Source: Stropharia rugosoannulata
Taxonomy: Eukaryota; Basidiomycota; Agaricomycetes; Agaricales; Strophariaceae
NCBI GenBank assembly: GCA_028532985.1
Contig: JANCIK010000010.1
Location: forward strand, 1-64,000
Direction of reading: 5' to 3'
Length of the DNA: 64,000 nucleotides
Part shown: one piece after another, positions 47,491 through 57,738 of the stretch
Position numbering within the stretch: the first letter of the stretch is position 1
Layout of the letters: each line of letters opens with the position of its first letter
Notes under the pieces: model-generated
Databases searched by the model: none
What the model saw: only the letters and a program-made list of their open reading frames with translations
Told to the model about the DNA's origin: nothing
Program-made: the position numbers and the translations under genes

Positions 47491-48202
47491 GAAATGGTGA
47501 ACTGTACCAATAGGGGTCTCCAGATGGTGCTAAGTTTGCACGTCGAATACTGGTTCGTTTAGAGTGTTCTTGGGTGCGTTAGAAACGTATAGATGAGCTA
47601 AAGACGTACCAAAAAACCGTTTGATAATGCGGTAAACCGTTCCGACAATATACAGCAATCTCTATAGGGATGGGCCTATTCCATCCACATTTGCCCTCCT
47701 GACATAAACCCAAGCTCTAGACCAGATCTAACAAGGTAGCAGCCACCAAGGACTGCCTGAGTAGAGTAGAGCCTAAGCATACATACAAGTAAAGCTGAGG
47801 GAGGGGGTTGGGGAACATGAGAGTGAAGTGCAAGTGAACTTAGAGGACTTAGTCGACTTAGTGCGATATTGGATAGGCTTACATAATCAAATTATCGGAC
47901 TATTTGAAGTACTTAAATGGGCATGTCACCCACATAATGTGTATAATTCTATTGTTTGAAAATCAACAATGAAGGTGGGAAAAGTCATTCAAGCTGGCTT
48001 TATTTCCCCACGTTGCATGGAAATTCAAAGCATGCCAGGGCATGCCAGGACATGCCAAGGCATCTCATGACATCCTAAAGTAGTTAAAGGCCCCATCAAT
48101 TGATGATCTGATCGCACTTTCCTAAAGTGCCCTCTGATCAAAAGTCTTTTTCGTGATGTTCTCGTAATGTATTTGATCAACACTTATGTATATACACAAG
48201 GA
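47491..48202. other. Non-coding stretch with ATGCCAGGGC words
   Basis: AT-rich and without a gene. At 48,030-48,070 the words GCATGCCAGGGCATGCCAGG repeat, echoing the 45.3-kb CAGGGCA array. Confidence 0.45.
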
Positions 48203-49540
48203 TTATGACTCTACTAAATCAGGGTAATCGTCTCGAGTCATTCTCTCATTTATCTGTATCATCGACACCCGCACGACCCGACCATTGCAGAGACATTGTA
48301 TAAGGTAATGTAAGGCATCTTCACGATGCCGAAATGTGGACATAGACCCTCCATTCACCTGAAAGATGTTGGCGTCGACGTTGGAGGAACTACTTAAAGA
48401 ACAATAAATTAGTAAATACATGTAGCTGCCGAATTTATTACTGACCCAATTCGAAAGACACCTGGATTATGCCCAATGATAACCGTGCACCACCACTCTG
48501 GGCCCCCTCGGCCATAATCTACGGCCATGGAAATTTAAAATAAAAATAAGTTGAAACATGGTATGAGAGAAAGCCATACCTTTATCGATTTGAATAAGTT
48601 TGTCCTGCTCACCAACTTTATCCCGGCATACATGTGTAGTTCTGCGTACTATCATAGCATTATTGAGATAGGTAATGAAAGCCTCTCTGGCTTCATGAAG
48701 ATTCTCGTAGATGACGTGGTAGGTCTGGCGTACATCATCAAACAGGGCCTCCTGATTATCATATCTAATGCCGTGTTTAGTACAGAAATAATGACAATTG
48801 ATCATGACTTACTCAAAGCTGTATACTCCAGGGCGTCGCCCGATGAGAGCTACTTTGAACTGGTGTGAACTGGAGATATTTGGGTCAGAAAAGTTCCACT
48901 GTGTGACGCGATTCCTCTGTGCTCCATAGTCAACAATGGTATCCCTAGAAGACTTAGAGAGACGGAATCGAAGTACAATATCTATTTCAGCCATTGAAAG
49001 AGCCTTGTCAGTGAGATAAAAGTCAACAGAAGCATTTGAAGTCACGTTTATTTGAGTAGTACTGTCTTCTACGACCAATGTCAAGCAAGTGTTCAACTTC
49101 ACGCCGTTCCAAAAGCCCTATGTATGTGTGTTATCATTAAATGGATTAAAGCTGCACGTCAATGGATACTCACCATTTCTTTTGTATTGTCTGCGGTTAC
49201 TGGAATTGCCTTCAGTGTAGAATGGGTCGACACTGAAGACTGTCTCTCCGGTAGCACTAATGTGCACTTTGGAAGCACAAGAAGTCATGGTTTGAAAGCT
49301 TCGATGGGCACAGACCGACTGAAAGCGGCCTTTCGGCCATGACCTGTAGATATGGTGACTTGCTGCATTCTGATAAGTGACCACGCGCGCATGACGGACT
49401 ATCGCCAATCTGAATATATCTTCCGCAGGTAATGGAGATAAATTAAACCCACAAAGACAAAAGGCGGAGATAATATGACCTTTAGCGTGATATATCATAT
49501 AGTACTTGATCATTAATACTCTGGGACATGATGTAGACAT
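48203..49540 (-). CDS. Second protein with two RNase H1 N-terminal/viroplasmin-like domains
   Basis: ATG at 49540. The first long exon (49,540 to about 49,172) is of unknown fold, with Cys/His-rich patches. After GTGAGT, a second exon encodes a beta-rich region and then FKVALIGRRPGVYS. After a GTAAGT..AATCAG intron (about 48,761-48,818) come the matching second-half residues (HEAREAFITYLNNAMI). A later exon has WCTVIIGHNPGVF, and after another intron the matching half (STFRHREDALHYLIQCL) to the stop at 48,203. Both domains match the GR.PGVY signature. The domain layout parallels the gene at 42,175 on the other side of the repeat block. Confidence 0.68.
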
Positions 49541-49765
49541 GATTATTTGTAAAACCTGTATGACCTCTGTTTATGCATATGGAAGATATGTCCCACAGAT
49601 CGCATGTAGAACACATTCATTTATTTTCTGGAAACTGTGTCGCCTCACCCAATGCCATATTTGCGACATCCACGGGCAACAGAGGCCTCAATCACAACAT
49701 CACGGGGTATATAAGGTTCTGAGATTGGCTTCATTACTTGTGTTGCTTTTTCACAGCGATTTGTC

Positions 49766-50297
49766 ATGACCACACCACAGACAACCAATGCCCGTATCTG
49801 CGGAAGCCCTGACTGCCAACAAGAAATCCGTAACTCATGTGAGTTTGTTCCAATGTACATCTATTATGGGGTATGTCACTCATGCTACTTACAGGCTCTT
49901 AGACACTACCATTCATTTATCCATTTTACAGAGCACAGCACAGCTCCCACTGCACTGGCTTGCACGCCTTCAAGACGGTACCTTCTACTGGAATCAAGAC
50001 CCTATTTTGAGTCACATTATTGAATCCGACACGCGACCGCTTGAACTATACTACTGCGATCAGGAGCCGCATTGGCAGCCATTTAACCCAGAGATGCCGG
50101 TGCGCTCCCTCCCACCGGGCTGTCCATTTATGATACGCTGGTCCGGCCACCAAGATAGCGACTGTATTGGTATCAAGCACTTCATCCAGAAGATACACCA
50201 CCGCTTTACCCGGTGTCCCGTACCTGCGTGTTACCTTACTCCTGACAAGCCAGGGACACCAAGTGATGATTCTTACAGTGGAAATGGCGATGAATAG
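49766..50297 (+). CDS. Small Cys-rich protein, spliced
   Basis: ATG 49766. Exon 1 has a CxxxxxC / CHSCY arrangement (CGSPDCQQEIRNSC, then CHSCYLQ), suggesting a zinc site. A short intron (GTATGT..TTACAG near 49,870-49,893) or read-through leads to a ~125-codon exon ending at 50,297 with WQPFNPEMPVRSLPPGCPFMIR, HHRFTRCPVPAC and an acidic tail. The exact splice is uncertain, since two overlapping frames are open. No family was recognised. It is convergent with the gene at 50,348 (51-bp gap). Confidence 0.5.
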
Positions 50298-50347
50298 ATG
50301 TTTGTAAAGAGATATTATTACAGAGAGCCATTTGACTACGTCAAATC

Positions 50348-51965
50348 TTATTTACTCAACATCAAATCAAATTCTGCTTGTTGCTCTAAGAGCGCAATTC
50401 TCTTCTCCGCTTGAGCAAGCTTCTCCAGCAGAGTCTGGTTTTTCTCATTCGCTTCTTTGAGTGCTTTCTCAGATTTGATGGCATCAACGCGCCTGGACTT
50501 CAGAAGCTCTATGATTTGCCCGTTGAAGTTGTTCACATTTTCCTGAGACCAATCTTTTGCTTCCAGGTGTAAACGAGGCGATGTGTAATGAAGGGTAGGC
50601 TGTCTTGCAGAGACATGCTGTGCACCAATGAACAACCAGCAGCCAGTTGCTGCAGATATATCCTCACACTGGTCAGCCCGTAAATGTCAGAATAACCCGA
50701 GTAATAGACGACATCAACAGTGTACCTTCTCTAGCATGGAGTTCATCATCTTCAAGAATCTTGTGCTTGCAAGTGTCTGGTCGTCTATAGGATCTGGCTT
50801 GCGGTGGTGGCGTACGACCTCTGAATGCCAATTAGAATATTGTTCAAACAAGAATATACTTCATACTATGTAGCTTATTCCCCCTCATTGCGCCATCAAC
50901 ATACCCATATACAGGATTTTGATCGTTAGCGCGAACTCGTGAAGAGGAACTAGAAGACGCTACATGCTAACTCAACAGGGATTACTTAAAAATTTATGAG
51001 TAATACTCACCGCCCTGCGAGACACTTTGAAACAATGAAGGTATGGGACGATCTCCTTCTGTATGAGGACTGGGGGATGTTGGAGGGCTTGAAGACATGG
51101 TGATATCGCCGCCGTCTCCTGATATATCATCGTAGTCATTGTTCATAAATTCAGACGGAGCACCACCTAGAATAATTGGTTAGTACTGATTGATGTAGTA
51201 GTGGGTGTGTATATTAGTTACCAGAGCTCGAACGTCCAATTTCCCGTAAGAGAGGGTCGATGTTAGTATTGCCTACATCCTCGCCAAGGTCTTGCCGCAA
51301 CAGGGTCGAAAAAACATCCAATTTGTTTGACCTTAGCGAAACCGGAAGAGCACGGCTTAAAGAAGGCTGGGAGTCGTTTGGAGACAGAGTTCCATTCACA
51401 GTAGGTGTTGACACAAATGGGAAGACTGGTAAGCCTTGAATCTCCTGTGACAATATTTATGTGGTTTGACACCTCATATGTCAGTGAATTAACTCACATT
51501 AACAATGGTTCTCTCTCTGAGATATGCCTGTCCTTTCTTTGAGTGCGCACACTCTGTCAGAAGAGGTCTACCTTGGCACAATCTGCATCGCCTTGGGGAC
51601 CTCTTTTGCGTCGGGGAAGCCTGTTTCTTCATAGTGTAAGTGATAGACATGCGCGTTCAATGATTCACTGTACCTTTTTGTTAACTGCAACCGAAGTAGA
51701 TGCTAAACTACTTGTCTGAAATGAGTGGTATAGTTGTTAGAAGCTTGCGGAAAAATACAGTAGAGATACTGACTCGACGGCCTTGAGACGGAGTAGAGGG
51801 GGCTGGCTGCACTGAAACCTTTTTTGCTCCATGAATTGGGCAGGTCGCACGCAATGGTCTGTCAGGGCACCTTTGGCATCGCTGAGGCGCTCTTTGCTTT
51901 TTTTTTACAGGACTTGGCATGGAGGGAGTCAAACTGTAGTCTGTAGATAAGGTCAAATGCCACAT
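50348..51965 (-). CDS. Paired CCCH-like zinc motif and coiled-coil protein
   Basis: ATG at 51965 (a second Met at 51920). Exon 1 has a motif CQRCPDRPLRATCPIH. A later exon (about 51,600-51,510) carries a second copy, CRLCQGRPLLTECAH, so a C-x2-C-x8-C-x(1-2)-H module is duplicated. Further exons are at 51,453-51,214, about 51,000-51,160 and about 50,700-50,830. The last exon (50,635-50,348) is a coiled coil (IKSEKALKEANEKNQTLLEKLAQAEKRIALL pattern, about 45 residues). The combination of two small zinc modules with a dimerising helix suggests a DNA-binding regulator; this is inference. Confidence 0.55.
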
Positions 51966-52332
51966 AGCATGAATTAAGATGTAGGTGCGGTAGCACTCTT
52001 ATATAATCTTCTCTGCAGTTGACAAGAACAGTAAACAGCCACTATGGTGGGACAAGGTGGTAGTACGTACAGCATCTTCTACCTAAGTCATATACTGGTG
52101 TGGAGAGCCGTACTATTAATACCAAGTGTGACAGCAGTTATGTATCTCAGCAAATGCTGCCCTGATATTATGACAGTCGATTTGAACTGTAACTCAAGTG
52201 TGAAGTGAGTTCTTCAAGTTCTACATATTTTGGACTGAAAATACACCATAATAGCGATGTTGGGAGTCTAACCAAACCTATGTATATAAAGATATATATT
52301 TAATCTAATAAAAACATACAAAACAAGTTGGT

Positions 52333-55300
52333 TTAGGATGTAAATCGAAACATCTTTCGAATACGCATACGGTTCCAAATAGAGAGAAATACTTTTGTGA
52401 GACTCATGGCTCGCTCCTGGCCCATATATCCAATCATCTTGCGGATCCTTCCTAGCCCCTGATTGCCACACTCCCCAGCGCTTGTGTTAATAGGAAGTAG
52501 TCGAGGATCAGAATTTTTGTAACTCTTGAGGAAGCAAGCCGATGCACATTTTGTATGGTCGGTGGCATGAAAGTCGTCAATGGCAAATAGAGTTTTCTGG
52601 AAGAATTCCGGCTCTCTGAGCATGCAGTATGGCTGTAACTCACAGGCAAAGTCATATACAACGATATCCGGTGCTTTTCCCACCTTGTGTACATGGCAGA
52701 AAAGACGTCGTTTCTGCCTTTGCCAACCGGAATACAATGAAATCCATATGCAACACTGTGTGTGCACCAGCAGACCATAATACCCCCTGTTAACTTCTTG
52801 GGGCTATATGTGGAGTAGAATTTGCGGCAGCCATATTTTCTATCAGAAGTTGTATCCTTAGAGTCTTCTTTGAGCTGTGGATAGGATGGTCGGAATTGAA
52901 TCTGCGGCATTGCATAGTAACAACCGGTCTATACAGGTCACTCAATATTAGTGAATTGACTACACCAGAAAAAATAGCATACCTGTCTCCATTTCGAAGA
53001 ATCTGTCTCTGTCTGAGGGACTGGTTCCATTGTTTTGTGAACTAGATACTCTCTCCGTACACACTCTGCCCGGACATAGAGCCAGCGACAGAGAGCAATT
53101 GTTTGAGGACTGAATTCACTGTTCTTGATCAACTCATACTCCAATGTGTGGTAAACACTCGGTATATGAATGAGTTTGGAGTATGTCTCATACAAAGGGC
53201 ATTGAAGAAACTTAAGAAGTAGCGGTAGCATGCGTCCATTAACCATCTGAACTGCATTTTCTTCAGCAGCAATCTGTGACGCATAAGAAACACGACTGTG
53301 AAGAGATGAAATTGGGCATACCTGTAGCAAAAGCTCCTTATACTGTGAAAGCGGAACACGGTGATTTAGAACAGCCTGAACCCCGAAATGACATTCAAAG
53401 AAGGTCCCCAGCGATTTATCCACATTCATAAGATCATTGACAAGTTGGGGAATTAAATGAAATCAGCGCTTCATGGAAGCCTTCTGCTTTTCAAGGGCTT
53501 CTTCTCTGGATTGTCTGGTCAAAGCCTCTTCATCCAATTCAGATTCTGACAGCAGACTTTCCATCTCTGTCGTCTTGAGACCTTCAGCAAGAGGGGGACC
53601 AGATATCGCCTCACGAAGCAGCTTTCTCAGGGCTCTGTCAGGGATAAATTGAGGACCTTTGAGGCGCACAGTATCCTGGTATATCGGTGACTTTTGTGTA
53701 ATGGATGTCGGAGGTTCCAGAGTCGAAAGTGCCATTTTTCGATTGAATGCAATACATACTCCATCCCAGATTACCATAGAAGGCGTGGGGCCACAATCAG
53801 GACATACCATGTCTAAGCTTCCAAAGTCCATAAGCCTTGCGTACGCGAACCAAACATCTCGGAACTTTTTCTGATCAAGAAACCGCTGACCACCTGGCTG
53901 TGTCGAATACCTGCGGGAAATGACAGTCACCCAAGCTGTGAATGGTGTCTCAGAACTTGTAAACGTGCTGATATAGTCATTGAGGACCTCATGGGCAATA
54001 AGAATGCTATTATTGTAGTTGAACAATCCGAACTCCCCACAATCGGGGCCTATGCAATTCACTTTGCAAGCCGGGCAGAGCTGAACTTCGATTGTAGCTT
54101 TCCATGACTTAAGCAGTCCATAAACCGTACATTGCCTTGTTACAACTGGAGCATTAGGGGCGAGCATTGTACGAGGCATTTGACAATTGCACGATGATGA
54201 GTCCGATACCTTGAAGGTAAGCCCCGAGTAGTTATCAGGCAAGGTTGGTACCACTATAGGCAAATCAGACGGGACTCTAGCCCATGTCGGAGGCAATACA
54301 GGAATATAGGAGATTGCAGAGTCGGAGAGACTGATGCCATTGGATAAGCGTTGAACTTTCCTCGCTGTTCGAGTTTGTGCATTAGTACCTTATCTCTGAT
54401 TTGTACGAACGCCGCTCGTCTCACCTTCTATATGTGGCAGGAGCTTCACTGTGTAATCTGCAGCTGAACGGTCGTGGTTAAGAGTGCGTTTGGCCATGGC
54501 AATGTGAGGACATGATTGAGCAGAATCTTGCATGCACTTCCAGCGTCCTGATCCATCATCTTTCCCAATGTACTCGACAACAGTCGTGTTCTTAATAGTT
54601 GGATCGATGGGCGGTGGTACAGATACAAAATTGATGAATTCGTCCCCACTACTACCCCATGGATATCGTTGAATAATAGTAGGGTTCTGGTGATTTACTG
54701 CAGCAAAAACATGAGGTGATTACCATGCAACACTGAACATAACTTACGTGGCATATCCTGGACATCGGGAAAAAATATAGACCCATGATCACGGATAAAT
54801 CACGAGTGGAAACAGTTGGCCGTTCTCTTTGATTCAGGACAGAGACATACAACAATTAACTCTTGATCGAGCTTGCTCGCATGAATGTGATACCAAAATT
54901 TCTGAGTAAGTAACAGATTGTCAGTAATTTCAAGTAGCGCATATCATCAGTCATCACTTACCGTCAATTCTCCCTTCTCATGATTCCATCCTGTTGCTAC
55001 GTATGTCTTTCTTGATAGTTGATAAAATGGCAACATCCCATTGATTATGGCATCAAAAAATAGCTCATAACGCTCTTCAGACTCATCAGCTGCGGGTATA
55101 TCGCAATTTGCATCATGAATAAGTGTATCATAGAAAGCGCTGTGGCCTTCGAATTGCATGGGCTGAGCGCTTGGTGCAGTCTTAGATTCGGTCATAAGTA
55201 CAATATAGTGCACTGGTTATGTTATCCGACTTACCCAGTCAGGTGGATCGCTCGTGGGCTGCTCGACAACGGACTCAGCCTCCCAGGTTGGTGAACTCCG

Positions 55301-55552
55301 GACTCCTGTCACCCCACTTTGTTGATGAGGTGGAGAAGGGGGGCCGTTACTTGCATCTTGGTGGCCATTGCGTGTCTTGCAGGCTCTCTTGTAAGCCCCA
55401 GCATCTTGATTACGTGCCTTGTTAGGCTTTCGGCCTTGCCATGTAGGGGTAACGAAGCTCAGCGGCTGTTGATAAGCCATGTCCAATGAGATTTCTTCGG
55501 CATTACTTATTAATCGTTGTGGCAGAGAAATGTAAGCATCTGAGTATTCCAT
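52333..55552 (-). pseudogene. KDZ-superfamily transposase, two lesions
   Basis: Many exons run from ATG 55552. In order: an N-terminal Pro/Ser region; a helical domain (55,160-54,960); a SWIM-like zinc motif C-x7-C-x-H (WKCMQ...SCPHI, near 54,510-54,545); and a Cys cluster (CNC, CPACKVNC, CPDCG) in 54,200-53,780 with the family block CPDCGPTPSMVIWDG. TGA at 53463 then interrupts an otherwise continuous frame, and an intron (GTATGC..CCGCAG, about 52,917-52,984) precedes the catalytic part. A one-base frameshift near 52,690-52,700 separates AMYTRWEK from VVYDFACEL. The acidic residues are in VVYDFA, IDDFHATDH and AGECGNQG. Cys clusters plus this core identify the CxC5/CxC6-like KDZ group. It could be a lesioned copy relying on another source of transposase. 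Confidence 0.82.
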
Positions 55553-55899
55553 GGACCAGGTCGAGTCTCAGTGAAGTAGAAGGTTTGAATGTATGTGTGT
55601 TAACTTCTGCAAGAAGCCTGCGCCAAAAATATCACCGTCTGACATAACAGAATCACATATGGTGCGCGTACTGATGCAGACACCAGTGGAAGAATCAACA
55701 TTGTATAATGATGTACATGGACTGCTGTGGCATTGAACATATCAGTGCAGTTGCGGTTGACAGTTCGTAGATTTCATAATCTCTACAGTATATATAAACA
55801 GTAAATGTACACATATGATACATACCTGCAGACAGTCCCAACTTCTGGAAACGGTACTGTTTGCAGTCTATGCCACTAGTATACTGCGCCACCTATGTA
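55553..55899. other. 5' flank of the KDZ gene
   Basis: Non-coding, between the KDZ start codon and the right inverted repeat; presumably holds its promoter. No clear TATA box was chosen. Confidence 0.4.
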
Positions 55900-56111
55900 T
55901 ACGGGCGTACTGAGCAGCATGCAATACCCTGATGATTTGTGGTACATGTGCTCTGTAAATTGAGGGCCGCACATCTGCAGTCTGGCAGGACTGCATTATA
56001 CACACATATGTTCAGCCCCTGTGTGAAGGAAATATGAATGTGTATCAAAAGGTTCATTGTATATTGTAATGAAATGTTTTTAAAAGTCATACACATGCCA
56101 ATATTACGGTC
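55900..56111 (-). repeat. Right inverted repeat of the inner element
   Basis: Reverse complement of 35,795-36,005. The outer end is ...CCAATATTACGGTC, ending at 56,111. Confidence 0.8.
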
Positions 56112-56197
56112 CTAGTTCAGTTCCTCCAGTCATATTGAGGGAATGGCTTGAAATGATTACTTCGGCGGAAAATGGCTGAGTCACGGACAGATCTGTA

Positions 56198-57535
56198 ATG
56201 GACATATACGCAGCACGCATCAAACTGGGAAATGAGCAAGACTATGGTTGGCCCGAAGATTATGATCCAAGTCCAATTGAAAAATGGCTAGATCTTGCAT
56301 TCATTGTCGAGGAGGAACAGTAAGAATTTCAATACGTTCAATGCTTCATTATATCACTCAATGTTTATTAGGATGGCTATTCAATGTAGCATTCGGCGTT
56401 ATCATCATGACAAGCGCGATTCCTCCATTGAAACCATACAAAAATCTCGTATGGAATTATTTCACAAATTCAGCCTGCTTGAAAAGATGGAGAAAGAGCT
56501 TGGCATTGTCAAACTAACAACGCGCGACATAATGTCTGAGCCACCTGTAATCACCGATGCTCCCAATATTGCCGAATGGGACATTCTGGATGCAGACGAG
56601 AATGTCGATGGTTCAACAAATACAAACTCAATTCCCTTTGTCCCACCTTGCAGATCTGGTAGACTAGGCACTGACAACGGATTGGCAGAACCAGATAAAG
56701 GCCTTGATTCAGACAAACTTCCTGAACTTATTGAACTGTTGTTGCCATCGTATCTCAATGTCAGCAATGACTATGCTCCGGCCGAGATGTCAATGCGCCG
56801 CCAGAGAGCACATCGCTATCTGTCTCAAATCCGAGAACTCATCGCAGAAAAGTCTTTTCGGTACACTGATCAAATTCGAAATGCTCCCAGAAAGGGTGTC
56901 CGGACTCGCGGCAGAAGTGCCATTCTGGACTTGAACCACCACATATCACATCTATGTCAAATGTATACATGGACAAGAAACCGTATGATTGCTCTCGGCG
57001 CTACTACGAATGATGCTCTCGCCATGTATTTGGAGCTCACAAAGCATGATGTTCGGTGTAGCACAGCTGTGCTACAACCAAATCAACAGGGCTCAATGAA
57101 GTTGACGTTGTCATGGATCTGGTAATCCATAAGCAGACGTAGGCTGGCTGGCATATCCCACATGACTGACAGTGAAGATGAAGCAACTGTGCTGGAATGT
57201 ATGTATGACTTTATTGGGGTGGTCAAATGAATTACTGACGCTGACCTCGGCGATCCAATTTAGTCAAACGAATTCATTGGCTGCGCGCAAGGGCCAGTCA
57301 TGATAGATGGCGCGAGGAACAAATTTTTGTCAAGCATGAGATGAATTGGACGGTTAGGTACTTTCTGCATCGCCAGATGTTCTGGGCAAATGCGCTGAGG
57401 GACTACCCTCACATGCAACACGGTGCCCGCGGATACGCCGAGAGGAAGCGCCGAGAGTGGTTTGATATGGCCGAGAATGCGGATCAGTGTTTTAAAGCCT
57501 GCTCAACCGATTATCTGTCCCCATTATCAATTTAA
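56198..57535 (+). pseudogene. KDZ transposase C-terminal region of the 39-kb element
   Basis: ATG 56198. An intron (GTAAGA..TTATTAG, about 56,321-56,371) leads to a long exon to about 57,120, then GTAATC and further small exons to TAA 57,535. Recognisable are the KDZ C-terminal helical region (RYLSQIRELIAEKSFRYTDQ, RKGVRTRGRSAI, then TRNRMIALGA) and the terminal block HWLRARASHDRWREEQ, KHEMNWTVRYFLHRQMFW. No Cys cluster or DDE core precedes it, and the inner element's edge is only ~90 bp upstream. The inner element has therefore probably separated it from, or replaced, the N-terminal part. Confidence 0.62.
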
Positions 57536-57738
57536 TGAGACCTTTGTATTTATGGAGTGTTGTATTCGGCCGGCCATAATGTCTATCAGTGGTTATTCAA
57601 AATGTAAATGCTTTTTGTATGGGCAATAACTACATCACATGATTCTTTTTCACACGAATAATTGAAAAAAGAAAGTCAACCAATTGCTGTCTCTTTCTTA
57701 TCCATCAACCATCACCAGGCCAGACCTATATCAGAAAA

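Larger units (their letters stand above)
35795..56111. mobile_element. Inner ~20-kb multi-gene element (putative KDZ transposon)
   Basis: The outer edges are a ~210-bp inverted repeat that begins GACCGTAATATTGGCATG at 35,795 and, in reverse complement, at 56,111. Similarity stops sharply outside both points. Between them lie about nine genes on both strands and a KDZ transposase reading inward from the right end. No 8-bp target duplication was found at these edges (CCGAAATT against CTAGTTCA), so the true ends may lie further out or the flanks have changed. Confidence 0.6.

Noticed and set aside
35780..56125. 8-bp target duplication for the inner element
   Set aside because: The flanks CCGAAATT and CTAGTTCA do not match, with the ends placed at GACCGT or one base inward.
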